28,691 nucleotides of DNA from a virus: IMG/VR virus record IMGVR_UViG_3300025131_004669, positions 1 through 28,691 of that record; one strand, written 5' to 3'. Under the pieces are notes generated by a model, which did not search any database, was not told where the DNA came from, and saw only the letters and a list, made by a program, of their open reading frames with translations. Of the stretch, positions 15,053-20,716 are shown one piece after another. The stretch's first letter is position 1. Each line of letters starts with the position of its first letter. The position numbers and the translations under genes are program-made.

Positions 15053-15804
15053 CACACTCCTCTCGTATCTCCATATGCAATTATATGTAATCGCTCTGTA
15101 TAGTTATATCCATAATTTTGACAAAGTTCCATTAACCACTTTCGTCTTTTACTTAATTCTTCTGGTACTAATCCTTCAGGCATCAACCAAACTTTATCAT
15201 TTGGAATATCTAATATATTTTGTAAATCTTCCACTTCATTTAAATCCTGCTCATTTGATATGACAGGTTTTAATTGATAATCAGGATGATTGTTAATCAA
15301 TTGTTTCATGGCATCATAATTACATCTCCACTTTTCGTGTTTCTTCTTGTCACTTTCTGTAACTTCACGATTAGCAAATGGCATCCAAGTCCCAGGTACT
15401 GGTGTTGAATTTGATAATTTAGGTGATAACGAAATACAATCAGCTTCTGTCTGAACAAATTCAGAACCTTCAGTCTCAATAGTAATTGTGTGATTAAACT
15501 TTTTTCCTATGACACAGAGCTCTTGCAAAAGTTTTGCGTACAATGTAGGTCCCCCACCTGTAATCATTGTATACTTAATTTGTGGGTTATCTTTATAAAC
15601 TTTTACAATATCATTTAATGTATATTTACCACCTTCAGGTTTCCAAGAAGCATAAGGTGTGTCACAAAATGAATTTGAAAATTGACATCTCAACCTACAA
15701 CCAGTAACACGAATTAATATATGAGGCATTCCCATATATTTTCCTTCACCTTGTAAACAAGTGTAAGTTTCTCCTAATGGTTGTTTCTTATTGTAATCTA
15801 TCAT
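15052..15804 (-). CDS. queE: 7-carboxy-7-deazaguanine synthase (QueE), radical SAM
   Basis: A 250-residue radical-SAM enzyme that contracts 6-carboxytetrahydropterin to 7-carboxy-7-deazaguanine. The start LGETYTCLQGEGKYMGMPHILIR is characteristic of QueE. The cluster cysteines are C36, C40 and C47 in GCRLRCQFSNSFCDTPY, spaced CX3CX6C where common bacterial forms have CX3CX2C. The usual GGEP motif reads TGGGPTLY, with the Glu replaced. ETEGS and LSPKLS motifs follow, and the end IIAYGDTRGV fits the family. The ATG lies 17 bases inside queD. Despite the altered spacing, the DTPY and SPKLS signatures and the operon context make the assignment firm; it is probably a phage subfamily. Confidence 0.92.
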   Translation of the reverse strand: MIDYNKKQPLGETYTCLQGEGKYMGMPHILIRVTGCRLRCQFSNSFCDTPYASWKPEGGKYTLNDIVKVYKDNPQIKYTMITGGGPTLYAKLLQELCVIGKKFNHTITIETEGSEFVQTEADCISLSPKLSNSTPVPGTWMPFANREVTESDKKKHEKWRCNYDAMKQLINNHPDYQLKPVISNEQDLNEVEDLQNILDIPNDKVWLMPEGLVPEELSKRRKWLMELCQNYGYNYTERLHIIAYGDTRGV

Positions 15805-16336
15805 CGTATTCTACGATACCCTTTTCATTAGCATATTCTTTTATTTCTTGATATCTTGTATTTCTAAAATTGATTCTTTCTTTTTCTGACATAGAACTAT
15901 AATTACAAATTGTATAACATTTAGGTGTTTCATTTAATTTAAGTTCGTGAATATTTAAATCCTCATAATCTTCAAATAATATTTCCATAGCTAGAAATAT
16001 CTCTCGAGCTAAATTCTCAACAGAAGGATTACAATATTGTCCTGTACCTTCTAAGGACATTTTCCATATCTTACTACCTTCAGTTTTGGCTGCTTGAATA
16101 TAAACTGTATCGTGGGGATTAGCTATAAAACCGTGGTCTAACTTATCATCAATCCATTGACAAGCAACTCTTTTAATCTCTTTAAAATCTATTTGATAAC
16201 CAATTTCTTTCATATCACCAAATGAAAATGTTAAATCAAATAAATATGTATGTCCGTGTAAATTGAAACATTTCATTCTTTCATTCATTACTCTATGGCC
16301 TGAATCAAATGTTCCTGACCTTGTTATGTATTGCAT
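15788..16336 (-). CDS. queD: 6-carboxy-5,6,7,8-tetrahydropterin synthase (QueD)
   Basis: A 182-residue member of the PTPS/QueD T-fold family that converts dihydroneopterin triphosphate to 6-carboxytetrahydropterin. The zinc ligands H14 (DSGHRV), H27 and H29 (LHGHTY) and the catalytic C23 are all present. QIDFKEIK matches the conserved DF motif, and DDKLDHGFI supplies the Asp/His pair. A longer C-terminus than bacterial QueD (about 120 residues) includes NPSVENLAREIF and ELKLNETP, with the usual terminal Glu. It is the first gene of the 7-deazaguanine operon, behind a 66-base gap with a good promoter and an AAGGG ribosome site. Confidence 0.94.
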   Translation of the reverse strand: MQYITRSGTFDSGHRVMNERMKCFNLHGHTYLFDLTFSFGDMKEIGYQIDFKEIKRVACQWIDDKLDHGFIANPHDTVYIQAAKTEGSKIWKMSLEGTGQYCNPSVENLAREIFLAMEILFEDYEDLNIHELKLNETPKCYTICNYSSMSEKERINFRNTRYQEIKEYANEKGIVEYDDRLQ

Positions 16337-16348
16337 ATTATAACCCTT

Positions 16349-16411
16349 TATTTATAACTTTAATATACGAAAAAAACTCTATATAAGTCAAGCTTTTTTT
16401 TCTATTTTTTT
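16349..16411 (-). promoter_or_regulatory. Promoter of the 7-deazaguanine operon
   Basis: Read on the minus strand, an A-rich tract (16392-16411) is followed by a -35-like TTGACT (16391-16386), an 18-base spacer and a -10-like TATATT (16367-16362) inside TTCGTATATT. A T4-late-like TATAAATA (16356-16349) comes next, then the queD ribosome site and ATG at 16336. The A-tract, AAGCTTG and TTCGTATATT parts recur in the same order upstream of the SSB gene, which argues for a genuine shared phage promoter. Part of the A-tract overlaps the end of the upstream nucleotidyltransferase gene. Whether the late-like element works is unknown. Confidence 0.65.
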
Positions 16412-16848
16412 AAAATATCTGGATTTTGTTTAATTGTTTGTTTTGTGATTAAATCTTTTAACTTTGTTGTTGACCATTCGTGAGAACGAGAGGTGTATAT
16501 AACTTTTGGTGGTAAATCAGCTCCTGTAAAATCAGTTCTTCCGATATAATCCTCACCAAGTATTCTAACATCAGGTTTCCAAAATTTTATTAACTCATAC
16601 AATTCTTCTTCTGATTGATAAATATAAACATCATCAACATATTGTATAGCCATTAAAGCTTCATACCTATCCCATAAAGGAATAACAGGTTTATATTTTG
16701 TAAACCTTGTCGCAGATGGGTCTTTCTGTAAAAATATTATAAATTTGTCACAGTGTTTTTTTGCCCACTTAAAACATTTAATATAACCAGGATGTAACAG
16801 GTCAAAATTACCCGCAGTAAATCCTATTTTATTTTGTTCATTCGACAC
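16402..16848 (-). CDS. Nucleotidyltransferase (cytidylyltransferase-like, RfaE2/TagD type)
   Basis: The 148-residue protein has the cytidylyltransferase-superfamily start IGFTAGNFDLLHPGY (8-22), with HPGY in place of the usual HxGH. A KPVIPLWDRYEALMAI helix and ILGEDYIGR follow, and SRSHEWSTTKLK near the C-terminus matches the nucleotide-binding STT motif. Relatives activate glycerol-3-phosphate, heptose-1-phosphate or FMN with CTP or ATP. The HxGH second His, which stabilises the transition state, is Tyr here, so activity is uncertain or altered. The start is GTG at 16848, overlapping the upstream TAG as TAGTG. It might supply an activated sugar or polyol to the glycosyltransferases of the window, but this is inference. 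Confidence 0.83.
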   Translation of the reverse strand: MSNEQNKIGFTAGNFDLLHPGYIKCFKWAKKHCDKFIIFLQKDPSATRFTKYKPVIPLWDRYEALMAIQYVDDVYIYQSEEELYELIKFWKPDVRILGEDYIGRTDFTGADLPPKVIYTSRSHEWSTTKLKDLITKQTIKQNPDILKK

Positions 16849-17369
16849 TATTGAAAAATATCCTTAGTTCTTTTGTGTTCTTCTAACTTCTGAATCAACT
16901 CATCAAACTCTAACCTTAATTGGTCTACTTGTTCTTGTAGAGTTTGTCTTCCCTTCTTATCATCAACTTGTATAGTATCTGTTATAGCTGTGATGTTAAG
17001 AATATTCTCTCTAAGTAGTTGTTCTTTCATACGATATTCTACTCCGAAGTATTCAAAACTCTCCTCTAATATTTTAAGTTTAGATTCCATCATACCTAAT
17101 TCGTGTTCTACATCTTCGGTAAGTTTCTTTCTAAATATTGTATTAGATAAATCAACTTCATTTCTATGAAATGTCATTGTAATACCGAATGTACCTAAAT
17201 CACCTTTTAAACCAATTATATCTGTTCTGTGATGACTTACATCTACTTCAAGTTGTTGTATTCTATCTCTAAGTCGATTGTCTGTCTGATAATTTAAGTA
17301 TAACAAACAACCTATAATCACACCGATACTAACCCATTTTACTTTAGTCCATATATATTTTTTATTCAT
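16848..17369 (-). CDS. Single-pass membrane protein with coiled coil, 173 aa
   Basis: A short basic N-terminus (MNKKYIWTKVKW) precedes one hydrophobic segment, VSIGVIIGCLLYLNY (13-27). Long heptad-rich helices follow: NRLRDRIQQLEVDVSHH, KLTEDVEHELGMMESKLKILEES and TLQEQVDQLRLEFDELIQKLEEH. This predicts an N-in membrane anchor with a coiled-coil domain on the far side, or a cleaved signal. The arrangement resembles membrane-anchored i-spanin or scaffold-like phage proteins, but there is no partner lysis gene, so the function is unassigned. A GGAG site precedes the ATG. It overlaps the kinase gene by 8 bases. Confidence 0.75.
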   Translation of the reverse strand: MNKKYIWTKVKWVSIGVIIGCLLYLNYQTDNRLRDRIQQLEVDVSHHRTDIIGLKGDLGTFGITMTFHRNEVDLSNTIFRKKLTEDVEHELGMMESKLKILEESFEYFGVEYRMKEQLLRENILNITAITDTIQVDDKKGRQTLQEQVDQLRLEFDELIQKLEEHKRTKDIFQ

Positions 17370-17901
17370 TTATATTCTCCAAAAATTCTTTTATTTTAAT
17401 TTCTCTATAGAAATCTTTTTCATCATCCAATATACTCATAGTGTGTAAATATTGATTATATTGTCTATGAATTAAATTAACTGAATTTGCTCTATTCACA
17501 CCTTCTTTTAAATCTTTAGTAATTCGTTTTTTAGATGTTTTGTCATCACAAGGAAATACAACTACATCAATAACAAATTTATGATTACACATATCCTTTA
17601 TTGATTGTAAAAAAGGTATTCTCTTTTTACTATTCACTAATGTTGCACCAAAATAAACGGTATCGTGTGTATCAAATAAATCAGATATTCGTTTGGAAGC
17701 TGATTCAAATATAAAACCTTCTTGTGTATAGTCATCAATATTACCAAGTAACTCTACTCTCAAATCATCTGTTTCAACTACTGGTGATTTATCTCTCAAC
17801 CAAGTTGTCTTTCCAGCTCCAGTTATTCCCAATGTAACCGTTAAACATTTAACCACCGAATACTTTCTTCTTCTCTCCGTGATATTCATAAGCGTGACCA
17901 T
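17362..17901 (-). CDS. P-loop kinase (polynucleotide-kinase-like)
   Basis: The protein has Walker A GITGAGKTTW (25-34), then a VETDDLR strand that resembles the acceptor-side Asp of polynucleotide and small-molecule kinases, then VIDVVVFPCDDKTSKKRI and an Arg-rich lid (KEGVNRANSVNLIHRQY). This matches AAA_33/PNK-type kinases that phosphorylate 5' ends or nucleosides. It overlaps the nuclease-fold gene upstream by 53 bases, which is unusually long here. The ATG at 17901 has no ribosome site, so an internal start such as the GTG of VVKCL (codon 16 or 17, near the upstream stop) is possible. The substrate is unknown. Confidence 0.75.
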   Translation of the reverse strand: MVTLMNITERRRKYSVVKCLTVTLGITGAGKTTWLRDKSPVVETDDLRVELLGNIDDYTQEGFIFESASKRISDLFDTHDTVYFGATLVNSKKRIPFLQSIKDMCNHKFVIDVVVFPCDDKTSKKRITKDLKEGVNRANSVNLIHRQYNQYLHTMSILDDEKDFYREIKIKEFLENINE

Positions 17902-18238
17902 TTTCTTTCAGTAGTTCATTTACTGATGTTTCATGACCTTTAACAAAAAGTTCGCCGAGGACACGCCCATATTTCCCAACACCGTAGGATTTTAATACAA
18001 ACTTGCCCTCGTCTGAATTTTCTAATAAGTCTTTTACATAAGCTTTAGCAGCTAATCCTTTTTTCTTTTCTTCAAGGTTTCGTGTTCTACTCTCCCAAGT
18101 ATCTACACCATAAAATCTTATTCTTTTTTTAACCCAAGTATTAAAACCCAAGTCAATCATAGCATCTGCTGTATCACCATCTACAACTCTAAGTACTTTT
18201 GCTGAATAATTGTGTTTATCTAATTTTTTCTTTGCCAT
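17849..18238 (-). CDS. Staphylococcal-nuclease-like (thermonuclease fold) protein
   Basis: A 129-residue SNase-fold protein with VLRVVDGDTADAMIDLG (15-31) and KRIRFYGVDTWESR, in which the Arg, Asp and Glu spacing R-x4-D-x2-E matches R35, D40 and E43 of staphylococcal nuclease. The later GKYGRVLGELF supplies the R87 equivalent. It should be a calcium-dependent nuclease acting on DNA or RNA. No signal peptide is visible, so it acts inside the cell, perhaps in host DNA breakdown or nick processing. The start has GGAG at good spacing, and its C-terminus overlaps the kinase gene. Similar small SNase proteins are common in T4-like marine phages. Confidence 0.88.
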   Translation of the reverse strand: MAKKKLDKHNYSAKVLRVVDGDTADAMIDLGFNTWVKKRIRFYGVDTWESRTRNLEEKKKGLAAKAYVKDLLENSDEGKFVLKSYGVGKYGRVLGELFVKGHETSVNELLKENGHAYEYHGEKKKVFGG

Positions 18239-18256
18239 TTTCTATCTCCATTATCC

Positions 18257-18469
18257 TTATAAAAAGCTACAACTTACTTCAGATGGTTCAATCCACCATA
18301 CTTTACCTAAAGTATCTGTTACCCTTATCTTTTTAGTTAAATCATTAAATTCATCTAATTTTACAATACTGTGTTTATATAACATTCCATTCTCTGATGG
18401 AATATCTTGTTCAATACGAACTTGTTGTCCTATTTTAAGAGTTCTACCTCTATAATCCATTAACTTCAT
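18257..18469 (-). CDS. Small SH3-like-fold protein, 70 aa
   Basis: The sequence MKLMDYRGRTLKIGQQVRI has the YRGRxLKxGQxVRI pattern of small beta-barrel (SH3/KOW-like) proteins. It continues with YKHSIVKLDEFN and KIRVTDTLGKVWWIEPSEV, where alternating hydrophobic residues predict strands. No catalytic residue is visible. Such proteins often bind nucleic acids or other proteins; no specific role can be given. A strong AAGGAG site lies just upstream of the ATG. It follows glutamine synthetase after a 124-base gap that may hold a tiny frame, and precedes the SNase-like gene. Confidence 0.7.
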   Translation of the reverse strand: MKLMDYRGRTLKIGQQVRIEQDIPSENGMLYKHSIVKLDEFNDLTKKIRVTDTLGKVWWIEPSEVSCSFL

Positions 18470-18532
18470 TTTTTTCTCCTTGTAACTATTATAAAAATTT
18501 CTAACATCTTTTCTTTCTTTTAATATTCTTAA

Positions 18533-18601
18533 CTATTCATTTGTTGGTATCTGTTCTGAAAGCCACATTTGTAAATATTGTTCTGCTGTTCCTCTACTCA
18601 T
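18533..18601 (-). CDS. Possible 22-aa micropeptide after glutamine synthetase
   Basis: A short frame, MSRGTAEQYLQMWLSEQIPTNE split over two quotations here as MSRGTAEQYLQ and MWLSEQIPTNE, starts inside the last codons of glutamine synthetase (out of frame) and ends in a TAG. A GGAG lies ten bases before the ATG, slightly far. The composition is amphipathic and not obviously random. The remaining gap down to 18470 is AT-rich and shows no hairpin strong enough to call a terminator. This is a low-confidence call that needs conservation in relatives. Confidence 0.3.
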   Translation of the reverse strand: MSRGTAEQYLQMWLSEQIPTNE

Positions 18602-19589
18602 CGCATACCGTCTCCATTAACTTATGACAAACTCGATAAGGGTCACAATTTGCAGATGGTCTTCTATCTTCTAAATATCCCTTACCTTCTTTTGCTACTT
18701 GATTCGGAACTCTAACTGAAGCTCCTCTATCTGATACTCCCCAATGAAATCTATTAATTGGACAAGTTTCATGTTGTCCTGTAAGTCTTCGTTCATTACC
18801 ATGACCATATAGTTGGATATGTTCATGATGTTTTGCTTCTAACTTTTGTATAGCCGCATGAATAACTTGGTCACCATCTTTTTTTCTCATAGCTTTAGTA
18901 GAAAAGTTTGTATGAGCACCAGCTCCGTTCCAATCACCATCGACCGGTTTAGGGTCAAGTGTAACTGTAACTTCATATTTTGCACAAACTTTTTCTAACA
19001 ACCATCTAGCTACCCATAAGTCATCTGATATTGTTAGTGGGTCATCTGCACCAACTTGATATTCCCATTGGCCTAGCATCACCTCTGAATTAATACCACA
19101 TATTTTAATACCAGCATCAATACATAAATCCATATGTTTACGGGCTAACCACTCACCTTCATTTCTTCCACAATAATAATCGCCTTGTGGTAAAGGTTCA
19201 CCTTCGAAAGGCCATCCTAACGGTCTACCATTTTTATATAAAGTATATTCTTGTTCTATACCAACCCAAACATTTTCTTTCGCATGTTTAGTTTGGATTT
19301 CATCTAAATTCCATCTGTAATTAGTTGAATGTGGACTACCATCTGCAGTCCAAACTTCACATAAAACTAAATATGAATTATTCTTGTCTAATGGATTTTC
19401 ATATAATCTAACTGGTTTTAAAACACAATCAGAATTGTCACCAGGTGCTTGATTTGTCGATGACCCATCAAATCCCCATTCTGGACAGTCACTAATTGAA
19501 TTACTAAAACTCTCTACTACTTTTGTTTTACTTCGTAGTTGAGAAGTTGGTTCAGTACCATCTATCCAAATATATTCAAGTTTTATCAT
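18594..19589 (-). CDS. Glutamine synthetase, type II (eukaryote-like GSII)
   Basis: This 331-residue enzyme carries the GSII signatures: EYIWIDGT (5-12), WGFDGSSTNQAPGDNSD, WVGIEQEYTL with metal-binding Glu residues, NGAGAHTNFST, the ATP-site region LTGQHETCPINRFHWGVSDRG and SVRVP, and the C-terminal DRRPSANCDPY. It condenses glutamate and ammonia with ATP to glutamine. GSII is the decameric form of eukaryotes and some bacteria; bacterial GSI is much longer (about 470 residues), so this is not GSI. All core residues look intact, so it should be active unless repurposed as an amide ligase. Its ATG overlaps the stop of the protease/dockerin frame (ATGA), with AAGGAG inside that frame. It is an unusual auxiliary metabolic gene for a phage. 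Confidence 0.93.
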   Translation of the reverse strand: MIKLEYIWIDGTEPTSQLRSKTKVVESFSNSISDCPEWGFDGSSTNQAPGDNSDCVLKPVRLYENPLDKNNSYLVLCEVWTADGSPHSTNYRWNLDEIQTKHAKENVWVGIEQEYTLYKNGRPLGWPFEGEPLPQGDYYCGRNEGEWLARKHMDLCIDAGIKICGINSEVMLGQWEYQVGADDPLTISDDLWVARWLLEKVCAKYEVTVTLDPKPVDGDWNGAGAHTNFSTKAMRKKDGDQVIHAAIQKLEAKHHEHIQLYGHGNERRLTGQHETCPINRFHWGVSDRGASVRVPNQVAKEGKGYLEDRRPSANCDPYRVCHKLMETVCDE

Positions 19590-19975
19590 TTTATCTCCTT
19601 AGCAAAATATTTTGATTTATCTAATTTACTTAATCTTTCCTTTGTTTCTAATTCTGGAAAGTGCTCTTCTAGCCATTGAACTGATTCTCCAAATGTTATT
19701 ACAAGTATTTCACTAACTAAAGCTATCACATCAAGAATATTTAATATACCATCTTGATTCATATCACCAGTTAAGTATTGTTCTTCTGTTGGTGTTGTTG
19801 TATTTAATACAAACCCAACTATCTCAACCACATCAAGAACATTTAACATTCCATCAAGGTTAACATCACCATATAATTCTACTTCAAATTCATCTTCTGG
19901 TTCTCCAATATATCCAAAGAACCAATCTAATCTACTATGTATCTTCGAGTACACGCCCGGGTACCCTGCATCCGC
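19586..19975 (-). CDS. C-terminal continuation of the protease: trypsin tail plus dockerin-type repeats
   Basis: This 129-codon frame directly follows the TGA of the trypsin gene and stays in the same frame. Its first residues ADAGYPGVYSKIHSRLDWF are the expected last strand and helix of a trypsin (GYPGVY is conserved), so it is not an independent gene; the GTG in PGVY should not be taken as a start. Then come two dockerin type I-like calcium repeats, GDVNLDGMLNVLDVV and GDMNQDGILNILDVI, each with Asp/Asn at loop positions 1, 3, 5 and 9 followed by a helix, and a charged 38-residue tail. Dockerins bind cohesins or otherwise anchor extracellular enzymes. Expression requires readthrough or recoding of the TGA, or internal initiation. 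Otherwise the gene is broken. Confidence 0.75.
   Translation of the reverse strand, partial: ADAGYPGVYSKIHSRLDWFFGYIGEPEDEFEVELYGDVNLDGMLNVLDVVEIVGFVLNTTTPTEEQYLTGDMNQDGILNILDVIALVSEILVITFGESVQWLEEHFPELETKERLSKLDKSKYFAKEIK
19947..19966 (-). other. Hairpin just downstream of the in-frame TGA
   Basis: On the minus strand, ten bases after the TGA, GGGTAC pairs with GTACTC (one G-U pair) around the eight-base loop CCGGGCGT. The 38 bases after the TGA are strikingly GC-rich for this window. Bacterial SECIS elements are hairpins at about this distance from a selenocysteine UGA, but the loop does not start with the expected G unless one more bulged pair forms. Alternative self-pairings (GGGTACCC, CCCGGG) also exist. 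It may simply reflect conserved Gly/Pro/Ala codons. Confidence 0.3.
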
Positions 19976-20716
19976 TCAACCATATCCCCAACTGACTATT
20001 CCGATTAACTCATATTCCCCATCATCATTTGTCATAATGAGTGGGCCTCCTGAATCTCCTTGACAGGAATCCTCACCACCATTAGCATCTCCAGCACATA
20101 CCATATTGTTTGTTGTTTCATTTCCTATGTTACCACAAGAATCATCAATAGGAACATCTACTTCCATAAGATAAGTTGAACCCCAACCACCTGATGATGT
20201 AGCACCCCAACCCATTGTTGTTGCCATTACAGGTTCTTCATCGTGTGCTGTATCTGTACATAATTGTATAGGTTCAAATGTAGTAACAGGAGATGATAAG
20301 TGTAATAGAGCATAATCATTATCCAATGACCAACTACTATATTGTGGATGAACTATAACTTGGTCTACATTTCGTGTGATAGCACCAGTAGTTCCGTTTA
20401 CATTATGTAGTCCAATCTTAACTTGTAATCCGTTATTGTTTCCTTCAACACAATGAGCGGCCGTTACAACCCAATCCTCTCTGACTAATGAACCACCACA
20501 AAAGTGTCCACCCTGTTGTAATGATACCATAAATTCATATTTACAATCTGGACAAGCTGGGTCTACTTCTTCACCACCTACTATAAATGGTTCTGGTAAT
20601 TCACCGTGATTTATTGTATTATGCTCCATTGATGTTAATGTCATTTCTTGTTCTACTGGATTATCAGTATCACAAGAAAGTAAAACTAATATCAGTATAA
20701 ATAATAATCTAAACAT
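19976..20716 (-). CDS. Trypsin-like serine protease lipoprotein, ending at a TGA in place of Cys220
   Basis: The 246-residue product starts with a lipoprotein signal, MFRLLFILILVLLSC, in which LLSC is the lipobox and C15 the lipid-carrying residue. The mature protease starts at IVGG (45-48). The triad is H88 (TAAHC), D134 (DNDYALL) and S222 (GDSGGP), with the oxyanion Gly in place. D216, six residues before the Ser, gives trypsin-type Lys/Arg specificity. Disulfide partners C73/C89 and C194/C207 are present, but C218 (Cys191) lacks its partner because the Cys220 codon is TGA. Translation stopping there would lose the last strand and helix. A GGAG lies 7 bases before the ATG, which overlaps the RNR stop. 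A surface or periplasmic protease is very unusual for a T4-like phage. Confidence 0.88.
   Translation of the reverse strand: MFRLLFILILVLLSCDTDNPVEQEMTLTSMEHNTINHGELPEPFIVGGEEVDPACPDCKYEFMVSLQQGGHFCGGSLVREDWVVTAAHCVEGNNNGLQVKIGLHNVNGTTGAITRNVDQVIVHPQYSSWSLDNDYALLHLSSPVTTFEPIQLCTDTAHDEEPVMATTMGWGATSSGGWGSTYLMEVDVPIDDSCGNIGNETTNNMVCAGDANGGEDSCQGDSGGPLIMTNDDGEYELIGIVSWGYG

Noticed and set aside
16337-16401. PreQ1 riboswitch before queD
   Set aside because: The 65-base gap is almost pure A/T, holds promoter elements and shows no preQ1-type pseudoknot or C-rich loop.
18594-19589. Bacterial type I glutamine synthetase
   Set aside because: Length (331) and motifs such as WGFDGSSTNQAPG and HWGVSDRG match type II, not the longer type I enzyme.
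19586-19954. Independent gene starting at GTG 19954
   Set aside because: The GTG is the Val codon of the conserved trypsin GYPGVY motif, no ribosome site precedes it, and the frame continues upstream to the TGA. It is better read as the protease C-terminus.
19976-20716. Genome-wide reassignment of TGA to an amino acid
   Set aside because: Several other genes end in TGA at tight overlaps with the next start (for example 4927, 6163, 6579, 13859, 15052), so TGA works as a stop here.
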